DNA of 30,016 nucleotides. Source: an uncultured Porphyromonas sp. GTDB lineage: Bacteria; Bacteroidota; Bacteroidia; Bacteroidales; Porphyromonadaceae. The notes beneath the pieces were generated by a model. That model saw only the letters and a list, made by a program, of their open reading frames with translations, did no database searches and was not told the DNA's origin. A program made the translations under genes and the position numbers. Position 1 is the first letter of the stretch; each line of letters opens with the position of its first letter. Positions 1-8,385 of this stretch are shown piece after piece. Location: the NCBI RefSeq assembly GCF_938039215.1, contig NZ_CALHVI010000011.1, forward strand, positions 1 to 30,016. Reading direction: 5' to 3'.

Positions 1-45
1 TCCGTATATGCGGAAATAAATTTTCTTATATACGGAAATTTTACC
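1..45. repeat. Edge of a short palindromic repeat array with 22-nt period
   Basis: The 13-mer TATATGCGGAAAT at 5-17 recurs with one change (TATATACGGAAAT) at 27-39, a spacing of 22 nt. TCCGTATAT at 1-9 is the perfect reverse complement of ATATACGGA at 28-36. The motif runs off the window edge, so the number of units is unknown. The period is close to the 23-24 nt of the other palindrome arrays in this window, but the sequence differs. Bases 46-200 hold no gene or motif I can name. Confidence 0.4.
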
Positions 46-202
46 CCTTCCAAACCCGCTGGGAATGCGGGGTGTGGAGCAGGGTGCGATTGCGCCCAAA
101 GAGGGGGCGGTGGACAGGCGAAGATGTTAGTTCGCCTGCGGGTTGACAGCCCCAGGCCTTGTTTAGAGGAAGAGGAGCCTTCCCCTAGAGGAGGACAAAA
201 AA

Positions 203-245
203 GAAGGAGCTCCTTAGCCCGCCGTTGGGACTAAGGAGCTCCTTC
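203..245 (-). terminator. Rho-independent terminator of tpx
   Basis: AAGGAGCTCCTTAG at 204-217 pairs perfectly with CTAAGGAGCTCCTT at 231-244, and adjacent CCC/GGG extends the stem. Read on the minus strand, the hairpin follows the tpx stop at 272 by under 30 nt and is directly followed by a run of T (the AAAAAA on the plus strand at 197-202). This is a textbook intrinsic terminator for leftward transcription. Confidence 0.85.
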
Positions 246-271
246 CTAAGGAGGCGAAAGCAGAGCGCTTC

Positions 272-775
272 CTACTTCAGAGCTGCGAGGGCTGCTTCGT
301 AGTTGGGCTCCTCGGTGATCTCGGGCACGAGCTCGGTGTAAAGGATCTTCCCTGCCTCATCGACGACGACGACGGCACGAGCGAAGAGACCCGCCAGTGG
401 GCCGTCCTGCTGCTGGAGGCCGTAGTGCTCCGAGAGACAGTTGTGACGGAAGGAGGAGACGGAGATGACCTTGTCGAGACCTTCAGCCCCGCAGAAGCGA
501 GCCAGTGCGAAGGGCAGGTCCTTCGAGATGCAGAGGACGACGGTGTTGTCCAGCTTCGAAGCTTCGGCATTGAAGCGACGGACGCTGGCGGCGCAGACTC
601 CCGTGTCTACGCTGGGGAAGATGTTGAGGACGACACGCTGACCACGGAAGTCTTCGAGATGAAGTTCGCTCAGGTCGGTCTTGACCCCGCCAAAGTTGGG
701 AGCGATGGTGCCTACTGCAGGGAGTTCGCCACCGAGGTGGATGGTGATGCTGTTCTTGAGTGTGACTGTTGCCAT
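272..775 (-). CDS. tpx: Thiol peroxidase (Tpx), atypical 2-Cys peroxiredoxin
   Basis: This is a 167-residue peroxiredoxin of the Tpx subfamily, which reduces hydrogen peroxide and alkyl hydroperoxides using electrons from thioredoxin. The peroxidatic cysteine is C61 in SVDTGVCAASVRRF, with the conserved Thr three residues before it, and the resolving cysteine is C95 in ARFCGAEGLD. Both positions match the numbering of E. coli Tpx, and the length is normal. The N-terminal TLKN..IHLGGELPAVGTIAPNF stretch is typical of the family. No signal peptide is present, so it acts in the cytoplasm. The gene follows comB after 84 bp and is closed by a strong terminator at 203-245. It is either last in the comB transcript or has its own promoter; I saw no perfect TAnnTTTG box directly ahead of it. 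Confidence 0.96.
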   Translation of the reverse strand: MATVTLKNSITIHLGGELPAVGTIAPNFGGVKTDLSELHLEDFRGQRVVLNIFPSVDTGVCAASVRRFNAEASKLDNTVVLCISKDLPFALARFCGAEGLDKVISVSSFRHNCLSEHYGLQQQDGPLAGLFARAVVVVDEAGKILYTELVPEITEEPNYEAALAALK

Positions 776-859
776 TAGTTTGTATTGTCTTTAGAGCCCC
801 CACAAAGGAAGGCGGGTGAATGATCTTTGTCTTAGAAACTTGCTTACGCCTGCGGTTGT

Positions 860-1588
860 TCACTCCTGACGAAGGAAGTGCGGCCTTAGCCAACCCGACT
901 CCAGACGAAGGACGATGTCAAAGAGATCTAGGCTCATGCAGTAGGGCACGGCATCTTCGTAGCCAGCGCCAAGTAGGCGAGCGAAGTGCTCCGAAGTGCG
1001 GATGTAGCTGAGACGCTCCTCGAAGGTGCGGGCGTGCTCCTTCCACAGATCCCGAGCCATGCGTGCGCAGTCATCCGAGGCTTCTCCCCCAGACTGAAGC
1101 GCAAAAGCCCCCGCATAAAGGAAGTCTTCCATCGAGACCTGCCCCTTCCAGCCCGCAGCGAGGATGACGACTTCCCGCCCTTGGCTTTGGCAGTATTCGA
1201 TCGTCGCTCGGAGGTTCGTAAGCGCTCCGACAAGGATCTCCTTCGCCCCCTGCTCCTGAGCGATGGTGAGCGCCCGAGTGCCGTTGGTCGTCGTGAAGAC
1301 GATTTCTCGCCCAGCGACGAGCTCCGTCGTGTATTCCGCAGGATCATTGCCTAGCTGGGCGAAGGGACAGCGGACGATATTGCGCTCGGCTGCAATGAGC
1401 GCTCCCAGGCGCTTCCCTTCGAGCTCCGCCTCTTCGGTCGTCGCAACGGCTAGGATCCCCTTCGCCCCGTGGGCAAACGCCGCTACCATCGTCGTCGATG
1501 CTCGGAAGATGTCGACGATGATCACGGTGCTATCGGGGCGATGATACAGCGGATAGAGCTCGGGGGAAGGGCAGAGGTAGATATTCAT
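860..1588 (-). CDS. comB: 2-phosphosulfolactate phosphatase (ComB family)
   Basis: The 242-residue product matches the ComB family, which hydrolyses 2-phosphosulfolactate to sulfolactate and phosphate. The reaction is known from archaeal coenzyme M synthesis, but many bacteria without coenzyme M carry the gene and its role there is unclear. Family features visible are VIIVDIFRASTTMVAAFAHGA near the N-terminus, RNIVRCPFAQLGNDPAEYT in the middle, TTTNGTRAL, and GWKGQVSMEDFLYAGA. I start it at ATG 1588 (MNIYLCPSP), which matches the family N-terminus; the longer reading from 1615 would run into the hairpin at 1612-1666. It lies 110 bp downstream of the phosphosugar mutase and 84 bp upstream of tpx. 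The family assignment is firm and the physiological substrate uncertain. Confidence 0.9.
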   Translation of the reverse strand: MNIYLCPSPELYPLYHRPDSTVIIVDIFRASTTMVAAFAHGAKGILAVATTEEAELEGKRLGALIAAERNIVRCPFAQLGNDPAEYTTELVAGREIVFTTTNGTRALTIAQEQGAKEILVGALTNLRATIEYCQSQGREVVILAAGWKGQVSMEDFLYAGAFALQSGGEASDDCARMARDLWKEHARTFEERLSYIRTSEHFARLLGAGYEDAVPYCMSLDLFDIVLRLESGWLRPHFLRQE

Positions 1589-1611
1589 GCGTGGTCGGAC
1601 TATTGGATACG

Positions 1612-1666
1612 GCACTACCTCCCAAGAGGGATGCCAGAGGGCATCCTGCTACTTGGGAGGTAGTGC
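1612..1666 (-). terminator. Large double hairpin between sugar mutase and comB
   Basis: GCACTACCTCCCAAG (1612-1626) pairs perfectly with CTTGGGAGGTAGTGC (1652-1666). A second perfect 7-bp stem, GGATGCC (1629-1635) with GGCATCC (1640-1646), is nested inside. It lies 33 bp beyond the mutase stop codon and 24 bp before the comB start. No T-run follows on the minus strand, so it could be a factor-assisted terminator, an attenuator or an mRNA-stabilising stem rather than a simple intrinsic terminator. Confidence 0.6.
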
Positions 1667-1698
1667 GCTGGAGAATTTCTTGAGCAAGAGAGCCTGGA

Positions 1699-3450
1699 CT
1701 AGATGCCTAGTTCCTGACGAATGACTGCGATCTTCGCAAGACAAGCGGACTCAGCTGCAGGTAGCTCTTCCTTCGAGGAAGCCTTGCCACGTACGCCGAT
1801 GTAGAACTTGATCTTGGGCTCCGTCCCCGATGGGCGGATAGAGACCTTCGTCCCGTCTGCCGTCTTGTACTGCAGTACGTTGCTCGTCGTAGGCATGTCG
1901 AGCGTGAAGACTTCCCCCTTGTCGAGCCAGATGCCTTGGAGCTTAGCGTAGTCGAGGACTTCGACCACAGGGCTGCCAGCGAGCGTCTTCAGCGGGTTCT
2001 CACGGAAGTTCTTCATCATCGCTTCGATCTCCTCTGCGCCCGTCTTACCCTTGCGGACGACACTCACGCCCTGCTCCTTGTACAGACCGTATTCGAGGAA
2101 GACCTGCTGCAGGAGCTGGTAGATCGAAAGCGAACGATCCGCCGCCCATGCCGCAAGTTCGGCGAACATACAGCAAGCCGAGACGGAGCTCTTGTCACGG
2201 ATGAAGTCTTCGCGCAGGAAGCCGTAGCTCTCTTCGCCCCCACCGATGTAGTTGAGCTTGCCCTCGTTCTTGCGGATCACGTCGGCGATCCACTTGAATC
2301 CGGTGTAGCAGTCGAAGAGCGTCACGTGATTCTTCTCGGCGATGGCTCGAATGAGTTCCGTCGTCACGATCGTCTTGACCACGTAGTCCTGACTCTGAAG
2401 AAGACCCGACTCCTTGCGGCTCATGATGGCGTAGTAAGTCAGCAGAGCGCAGATCTCGTTCCCGTTGATGAGGACCATCTTGCCCTCTTCATTGCGCACG
2501 GCTACTCCGATGCGGTCGGCATCGGGGTCAGAAGCCAGCACGAGGTCAGCCCCAGTAGCTTCGGCACGTGCCAGAGCAAGCTCCAGTGCGGCTGGCTCTT
2601 CGGGGTTGGGCGAGTAAACGGTAGGGAAGTCACCACTGACGACATCCTGCTCTGGGACGTTGATGATGTTCGTGAAGCCAATGGCTCGCAGAGCTTCAGG
2701 GATGATGCGTACGCCCGTCCCGTGGATAGGGGTATAGACGATCTTAATGTCGTGATGGCGAGCAATCGAATCCTTCTGAGGCGCAGATAGGGTAGCTACA
2801 CGCTCGATGAAGAGCTTGTCGAATTCTTCCCCCAGCGTGTGGATGAGCTCTGGGCGAGCCGAGAAGTTGATGTCCTCAGCCTTCGTGATCTTGTTCACCT
2901 CGATGATCGTATTGCGATCGTGAGGAGCGAGCATCTGAGCCCCATCGGACCAATAAGCCTTATAGCCGTTGTACTCCTTAGGATTGTGCGAAGCCGTGAT
3001 CATGACACCACTCTGGCAGCCGAGTTCACGGATAGCGAAGGAAACTTCTGGCGTAGGACGGAGGCTTTCGAAGAGATAGACCTTGATCCCATTAGCAGAG
3101 AAGACTTCGGCGGCAATACGAGCGAAGACATCGCTGTTATTACGGCAGTCATGCCCGATAGCCACGGAGATCTCAGGGAGAGAGGCGAACTCTTGCTTGA
3201 GGTAGTTAGCTAGACCTTGAGTAGCTGCCCCTACGGTGTAGCGATTCATGCGATTAGAGCCTACGCCCATGATACCACGAAGCCCCCCCGTGCCGAACTC
3301 GAGATCCTTGTAGAAGGATTCAACGAGTTCCGTAGAGTCTTCGGCATCAAGCAGGTGCTGTACTTCGGCACGTGTCTGGCTATCATAGCCTGGGGTGAGC
3401 CAACCTTGAGCTTTAGCTCGGACTTGTGCTAAAAAAGTGTCTTGTTCCAT
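1699..3450 (-). CDS. Phosphoglucomutase/phosphomannomutase (phospho-sugar mutase)
   Basis: This 583-residue cytoplasmic enzyme belongs to the alpha-D-phosphohexomutase superfamily and interconverts hexose 1- and 6-phosphates through a phosphoserine. All four family signatures are present, numbered from the chosen start: the phosphoserine loop TASHNPKEYNG (S144), the metal loop DPDADR at 298-303, the sugar-binding loop GGGEESYGF at 393-401, and the phosphate-binding RPSGTEPK at 529-536. Length and layout match the long (about 580 residue) PgcA-like branch. I start at ATG 3450 (MEQDTFL) because a TATCTTTG -7 box lies at 3492-3499, leaving a short leader; the longer frame to 3477 has no support. 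Glucose 1-phosphate made here would feed the glycogen genes near 20-24.5 kb, though they are not linked. Confidence 0.93.
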   Translation of the reverse strand: MEQDTFLAQVRAKAQGWLTPGYDSQTRAEVQHLLDAEDSTELVESFYKDLEFGTGGLRGIMGVGSNRMNRYTVGAATQGLANYLKQEFASLPEISVAIGHDCRNNSDVFARIAAEVFSANGIKVYLFESLRPTPEVSFAIRELGCQSGVMITASHNPKEYNGYKAYWSDGAQMLAPHDRNTIIEVNKITKAEDINFSARPELIHTLGEEFDKLFIERVATLSAPQKDSIARHHDIKIVYTPIHGTGVRIIPEALRAIGFTNIINVPEQDVVSGDFPTVYSPNPEEPAALELALARAEATGADLVLASDPDADRIGVAVRNEEGKMVLINGNEICALLTYYAIMSRKESGLLQSQDYVVKTIVTTELIRAIAEKNHVTLFDCYTGFKWIADVIRKNEGKLNYIGGGEESYGFLREDFIRDKSSVSACCMFAELAAWAADRSLSIYQLLQQVFLEYGLYKEQGVSVVRKGKTGAEEIEAMMKNFRENPLKTLAGSPVVEVLDYAKLQGIWLDKGEVFTLDMPTTSNVLQYKTADGTKVSIRPSGTEPKIKFYIGVRGKASSKEELPAAESACLAKIAVIRQELGI

Positions 3451-3491
3451 ATGTCTTTGGATGTATGTGAAAGTCAAAATTTTACTTTGAA

Positions 3492-3499
3492 CAAAGATA
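3492..3499 (-). promoter_or_regulatory. Bacteroidetes -7 box for the sugar mutase
   Basis: The minus strand reads TATCTTTG, a perfect match to the Bacteroidetes -7 consensus TAnnTTTG, about 42 nt before the ATG at 3450. No clear TTTG -33 box stands 19-21 bp upstream, only T-rich sequence, so strength is uncertain. Confidence 0.5.
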
Positions 3500-3521
3500 A
3501 GACTTTTAGCTAAAGAAAACG

Positions 3522-3564
3522 GCTTCGCCTCCCTGGGCTCATCGAGCGACCAAGGAGGCGAAGC
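3522..3564 (-). terminator. Terminator of the LRR lipoprotein gene
   Basis: GCTTCGCCTCCCTGG (3522-3536) pairs with CCAAGGAGGCGAAGC (3550-3564), with one G-T wobble in 15 bp. It begins 30 nt past the stop at 3595. On the minus strand it is followed by the T-rich GTTTTCTTTA. It separates this gene from the mutase promoter. Confidence 0.75.
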
Positions 3565-3594
3565 TAGAGGAAGATGTAGGAATAACCTACAGGA

Positions 3595-4821
3595 TTAGTT
3601 CTCAGCGGTAGTCCAACCCTTATTCTCAAGAGCAGTCCTGACCTTTGCTGTTGCACGAGAAGCCTCGATGATGAGCACTCCGCCCGTGCTAGGTAGAGCC
3701 TCAACAATGCCTACGAGTGCATCTTCATTGAGCCCCGTAGACTTGAGAGTAAGCTTTTTGAGAGCAGTGAACTTGGCGAGGTCTAGGGCGACAATATCTT
3801 GACCAGCTACGGAGATACTAGCGACTCTGGCTCCTAGGAACTTGGAGAGAATCTTAGTGAGCTCTTGGGCTGGGATACCAGCGAGATCTACGCTTTCAGC
3901 TGCGACTTTTCGGAGGTTGCTCTTGCTCCCAAGGAGCTTAGGAGCATTGTGTACCTTGAAGAGCAAGTGCCTTGTTTCATTGAGCGAGATATCCTCAAGC
4001 TTAGGCTTATCCTCAATATTGATTTCGAAGGACTTCCCTGCAGATGGTCTTATGATCCCAATCGTCTCAATATCTCTACTCTTAGCGAAAGATACCTTAG
4101 TGAACTTGGGAGACTGAGCAATGAAAGTCTTCAGCTTGGGGAGGTTGTCGATGTCAATGGATTCGTTCGTTAGAGGCGAACGTGTAGACATGTACTCGAC
4201 TACGTTATTTGTAGGTAAAAGAACCTTCTTATAATCGCTTGAACGCTCCTTCCCAGGGAAGAGAGGGTTATAGTCCTGTCCTCCCCAGCTCCCAAGACCA
4301 AGCTGAGTGAGCTTCTCCTGCTTTGTCAGATCAAGAGAGGCCAGTTCATGTCCAGCGAGCCAGAGGTAACTCAAGTTAGGAGCATTGTCGAGAGTGACAC
4401 TCTGTAGATTGGCATTCCCATAGCCCTCTGTGAGTAGGATTAGTTTCTTCAGGGCAGGAGAGCTCTTCTGAACTCTGAGGCTAGTGATATCATCACTGAC
4501 TAGATCCAGCACTTCGAGGCTTCCCTCGATCCCTACATTCCCTGACTTACCGGTCTTGTAGACATCTTTTTTTTCAGTAGTATACGCACCGACTAGGGTT
4601 AGTTCACCCACACCCTTCACCTGGATCGTAAACTCCTTTCCTTCGGGGAGGGAGAACGCAATAGGAGCTGCAGCTGCACGCTGACCGTCCTCGTCAGCGA
4701 GGATCTTATCAAATTTTTCCGTCTTATTCTCGGGCTGAGGCTCATCATCGCCCTTCTTGCAGCAGGACAAGGCGAAGAAAGGTACAAGAGCTAAAGCCGC
4801 CAATCGCAATATTCTATTCAT
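3595..4821 (-). CDS. Leucine-rich-repeat lipoprotein, probably surface exposed
   Basis: This 408-residue product has a lipoprotein signal: basic start, hydrophobic stretch LRLAALALVPFFALS, then C20-C21. The residues after the cysteine (KKGDDEP) are charged, resembling the lipoprotein export signal that sends Bacteroidetes lipoproteins to the cell surface. From about residue 75 to 385 the protein has irregular leucine-rich repeats such as LEVLDLVSDDITSLRVQ, LSYLWLAGHELASLDLT and LKKLTLKSTGLNEDALV, as in Bacteroidales LRR/BspA-like proteins used in binding or adhesion. No catalytic motif is visible and the ligand cannot be deduced. It is a single gene with its own -7 box (4864-4871) and terminator, and it lies between the trailer end of the CRISPR array and the sugar mutase. 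Confidence 0.8.
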   Translation of the reverse strand: MNRILRLAALALVPFFALSCCKKGDDEPQPENKTEKFDKILADEDGQRAAAAPIAFSLPEGKEFTIQVKGVGELTLVGAYTTEKKDVYKTGKSGNVGIEGSLEVLDLVSDDITSLRVQKSSPALKKLILLTEGYGNANLQSVTLDNAPNLSYLWLAGHELASLDLTKQEKLTQLGLGSWGGQDYNPLFPGKERSSDYKKVLLPTNNVVEYMSTRSPLTNESIDIDNLPKLKTFIAQSPKFTKVSFAKSRDIETIGIIRPSAGKSFEINIEDKPKLEDISLNETRHLLFKVHNAPKLLGSKSNLRKVAAESVDLAGIPAQELTKILSKFLGARVASISVAGQDIVALDLAKFTALKKLTLKSTGLNEDALVGIVEALPSTGGVLIIEASRATAKVRTALENKGWTTAEN

Positions 4822-4863
4822 GAGCTTTACAATTATTGGGGGTTAAAGAATGTTACTACACTG

Positions 4864-4871
4864 CAAATATA
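4864..4871 (-). promoter_or_regulatory. Bacteroidetes -7 box for the lipoprotein gene
   Basis: The minus strand reads TATATTTG, a perfect TAnnTTTG, 42 nt before the ATG at 4821. The surrounding DNA is AT-rich; no well-spaced TTTG -33 box is obvious. From here to 5094 (about 220 bp, the array trailer side) I see no gene. Confidence 0.5.
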
Positions 4872-5094
4872 TAGAATATGCTTCAATTTAAAGTCCTTAG
4901 CCTCTATGTGCATAGCTCTACAGCAAGGCTAGTCATTGAAAAATGGGCCATATGATCTTTGGGGAGCTCGGTCAGCTGAAGTCCTGATGTTTCAGGATAT
5001 TCTTTGGGGGATCTAGATGGTATCTGTGTGATTGACCTTTAATCTTTGATTGCTCAGAGAAAGGGGGCTTTTGTTTATACCTCGTAGTGACGCT

Positions 5095-7828
5095 GTTTCA
5101 ACTCCTAATAGTTTGGGTGGGTGCGACGTAAGCCTCCTGGAAGGCGTTACCCATCTCCTTGCCGTTTCAATTCACGCACCCCGGGAGGGGTGCGACTGTA
5201 GATACTCTCGTAGACCTTAATCCCGTGCTTGTTTCAATTCACGCACCCCGGGAGGGGTGCGACACCGCATCGAGCGGCTCACGCTTATAAGCGCGAGTTT
5301 CAATTCACGCACCCCGGGAGGGGTGCGACGCTGCCGTGTGCTTCCTCTACCTCACGCCACGATGGTTTCAATTCACGCACCCCGGGAGGGGTGCGACGTT
5401 GAGTACGCTTGATATAAGAACGATTAGGCATATGTTTCAATTCACGCACCCCGGGAGGGGTGCGACCGGGGCGGGCTCGGCCCCTCGTGGTCTACGTAAT
5501 GTTTCAATTCACGCACCCCGGGAGGGGTGCGACTAGATCCTTCAGATCCGACTGAGCGCCACCAATACGTTTCAATTCACGCACCCCGGGAGGGGTGCGA
5601 CTTGTTGTGGGGGTATCGCTTACTTGGTGAGGTGTAGGTTTCAATTCACGCACCCCGGGAGGGGTGCGACGCCTTGCTGTCGTTCTCCCGCTTGACTCCC
5701 GAGCGTTTCAATTCACGCACCCCGGGAGGGGTGCGACTTAGTTGTTACGTTTTCTTTCAGTTGGTTATGGTGTTTCAATTCACGCACCCCGGGAGGGGTG
5801 CGACAAGTGCGAAGAAGAAAAGGCTACCTATAAAAGACGTTTCAATTCACGCACCCCGGGAGGGGTGCGACGAATAGGACTAGCCGGCCATTCTCACATG
5901 TGTAGTTTCAATTCACGCACCCCGGGAGGGGTGCGACTACATGTACCTATCTATGGATAGATAGGTGTCAGCGTTTCAATTCACGCACCCCGGGAGGGGT
6001 GCGACTGCCAAGACGAAGCTAACCGCACGAAGACATAGTGTTTCAATTCACGCACCCCGGGAGGGGTGCGACCGTACACCCTCTTGCATGGTGGCCTATG
6101 ATAGACGTTTCAATTCACGCACCCCGGGAGGGGTGCGACCGCTGCAACTCAAGCCGGATAGGACAACTAGGCCGTTTCAATTCACGCACCCCGGGAGGGG
6201 TGCGACTAAAAAGTTCATTTAGTATTCTGGGACATTCCCAAGTTTCAATTCACGCACCCCGGGAGGGGTGCGACGGCTAAGGACTATTTTACAGGAGTAG
6301 TCCCTTCAGTTTCAATTCACGCACCCCGGGAGGGGTGCGACCCAAGAGCCAGTAGATCCTCTGCGACGCTGATAAGTTTCAATTCACGCACCCCGGGAGG
6401 GGTGCGACGTATTGCAGCGTCCTCCGTGGCGGAGGCGCAGACGACGTTTCAATTCACGCACCCCGGGAGGGGTGCGACATGTTTTTATATGTTTTGCTCC
6501 CCTATGGAGACGTTTCAATTCACGCACCCCGGGAGGGGTGCGACCTCAGGAAGTCCGAATCTTCAGAGGCCTCTGGGATGTTTCAATTCACGCACCCCGG
6601 GAGGGGTGCGACGGGGATAAGAATCAATGGACACCATCAACCTATCAGTTTCAATTCACGCACCCCGGGAGGGGTGCGACCGGCACAATAGCCGACTGTG
6701 GTGCCTTGTGCTAGCGTTTCAATTCACGCACCCCGGGAGGGGTGCGACTACGTCAAGGAGGTGCTCTCAAGGGGCTGGGCGAGTTTCAATTCACGCACCC
6801 CGGGAGGGGTGCGACCTGGGCGACCTCCACGTCGAGGTCGGTAGGTGAATGTTTCAATTCACGCACCCCGGGAGGGGTGCGACATGCCTACAAGTCTATA
6901 CTTCGGGGCGAAGTGGAGTTTCAACTCACGCACCCCGGGAGGGGTGCGACGGCTTCATCCGCCTCTGCCCGCTATCTCGGTCGACGTTTCAATTCACGCA
7001 CCCCGGGAGGGGTGCGACAGCGTGACGATTGACTTCACTGGGGGTGAGATCACGTTTCAATTCACGCACCCCGGGAGGGGTGCGACTAAGGAGCTCAACA
7101 GAGCTATCGGCGGAGCGCAGTTTCAATTCACGCACCCCGGGAGGGGTGCGACGAGACCGCACCCTGCGAGACACCGTGTATTTGCAAGTTTCAATTCACG
7201 CACCCCGGGAGGGGTGCGACTGGGGAGCTAAGAGTGGGTCTGTGCGTCTGGAGCGTTTCAATTCACGCACCCCGGGAGGGGTGCGACGAGGACTGACCTC
7301 CGCCACCTCCCCCAGCAACGACGTTTCAATTCACGCACCCCGGGAGGGGTGCGACCTGCTGTAGCCTGTTTTACCCTCAGCAAAGCTACGTTTCAATTCA
7401 CGCACCCCGGGAGGGGTGCGACCGAAGACAGCGTACTTGTCGCCCACGGCTGGGTAGTTTCAATTCACGCACCCCGGGAGGGGTGCGACCAGATCAAGGT
7501 AGAGCTGTCGGGCGAGCTCACCAAGTTTCAATTCACGCACCCCGGGAGGGGTGCGACTAACTCGTTCAGGGTGATCACGGCCGTGGCTGGTGAGTTTCAA
7601 TTCACGCACCCCGGGAGGGGTGCGACATATTTCTGAGGTCGTTACTACCGCTTTAACAGAGTTTCAATTCACGCACCCCGGGAGGGGTGCGACTGGCCTT
7701 GGTGCACACCCGCCCAGTGTCTTCTTCGGTTTCAATTCACGCACCCCGGGAGGGGTGCGACCGAGCTCCTTGAAGGTGTCCCAAGCAGTCATCAGGTTTC
7801 AATTCACGCACCCCGGGAGGGGTGCGAC
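5095..7828 (-). CRISPR. Type I-C CRISPR array, 41 repeats and 40 spacers
   Basis: A 33-bp repeat, on the plus strand beginning GTTTCAATTC and ending GGGGTGCGAC, occurs 41 times, with spacers of 33-37 bp. Full repeats run from 5164 to 7828. Transcription is on the minus strand: in that sense the repeat begins GTCGCACCCC, holds a 7-bp stem (GCACCCC/GGGGTGC), and ends TGAATTGAAAC, matching the 11-nt 5' handle that Cas5c leaves in I-C systems. The first repeat at 5095-5127 is decayed in its centre, as expected at the old, trailer end. The repeat at 6918 has one change (CAACTC for CAATTC). The youngest spacer should be 7762-7795, next to the leader. Spacer sources cannot be identified from the window. 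Confidence 0.99.
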
Positions 7829-8087
7829 AGTGTGGTGCAAAGTTGCGTATTATAGGGCGGATAAACAAGAGTAATCTGCGACTGGCGGTGTTGCTCTGAA
7901 GGTCGGGGCTACGCTTATTGCTTTGGTCTTGTCTATGTGCTTGATAACCAGTGCCTGCGGATGATGCTGGAAATAACTGTTCGCTTGGGGTTCGCTGGAG
8001 GCTTGCGTGGATGTGCTTGGGGACTTACGGAGAATGTGAGTTGGGAGAGGTCTGTAGGAGTTTTGGAAGAGGCTTGGGTAGTGGAGA
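7829..8087 (-). promoter_or_regulatory. CRISPR leader between cas2 and the array
   Basis: These 259 bp separate the cas2 stop from the first (leader-proximal) repeat and contain no convincing gene. Position and array polarity make it the leader, where crRNA transcription starts and new spacers are added. Its leftmost part, next to the repeat, is the most AT-rich (minus strand CCCTATAATACGCAACTTTG), while the part next to cas2 is rich in C and T on the minus strand. CAACTTTG is one base off the TAnnTTTG box. The exact promoter cannot be fixed by eye. Confidence 0.75.
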
Positions 8088-8378
8088 CTAGACGATGAGC
8101 TCCCCTTCGATCTCGAAGGAGGTGACTTTGCCATAGACGTGGATCTGCCGTTGGTAGTGCTTGTCTAGCTGGTAGATCCGAAGACTATCCTCTTGATCAT
8201 CGATCACGGAGAGGAGCTCATGGCGGAGGCTTACGAGCTGTGCTGGATCGACCAAACATTCGAAGACCGAAGCTTGGACCCGTTGACCGTAGTTCTTGCA
8301 GATGCGCGCTACTTGGCGAAGGCGTTTAGCGCCCGAAGGAGTCGCTGTGGTGACATCGTAGGTGACGAGGATATACAT
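8088..8378 (-). CDS. cas2: Cas2, CRISPR adaptation protein (type I-C)
   Basis: The 96-residue product is a full-length Cas2. It forms the dimer at the centre of the Cas1-Cas2 integrase, which inserts new spacers at the leader end of the array. The N-terminal beta strand MYILVTYDV ends in the conserved Asp (D8), followed by GAKRLRQVARICKNYGQRVQASVFEC, the typical ferredoxin-like fold pattern, and a C-terminal strand FEIEGELIV. The gene begins 7 bp after the cas1 stop, so the two are surely cotranscribed, and it directly abuts the leader. Confidence 0.97.
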   Translation of the reverse strand: MYILVTYDVTTATPSGAKRLRQVARICKNYGQRVQASVFECLVDPAQLVSLRHELLSVIDDQEDSLRIYQLDKHYQRQIHVYGKVTSFEIEGELIV

Positions 8379-8385
8379 CTTTTGC

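Noticed and set aside
1936..2790. 284-residue plus-strand frame
   Set aside because: It is wholly antisense to the phosphosugar mutase, whose catalytic motifs lie on the minus strand; the long open frame reflects codon bias.
5336..7874. Many overlapping plus-strand reading frames with a recurring FQFTHPGRGAT, VSIHAPREGCD or FNSRTPGGVR pattern
   Set aside because: They are the three frames of the CRISPR repeat joined through spacers; the 'protein repeat' is the DNA repeat translated.
7850..8134. 94-residue minus-strand reading frame over the leader
   Set aside because: It overlaps the 3' end of cas2, covers most of the leader and has a low-complexity Ser/Pro composition with no family resemblance.
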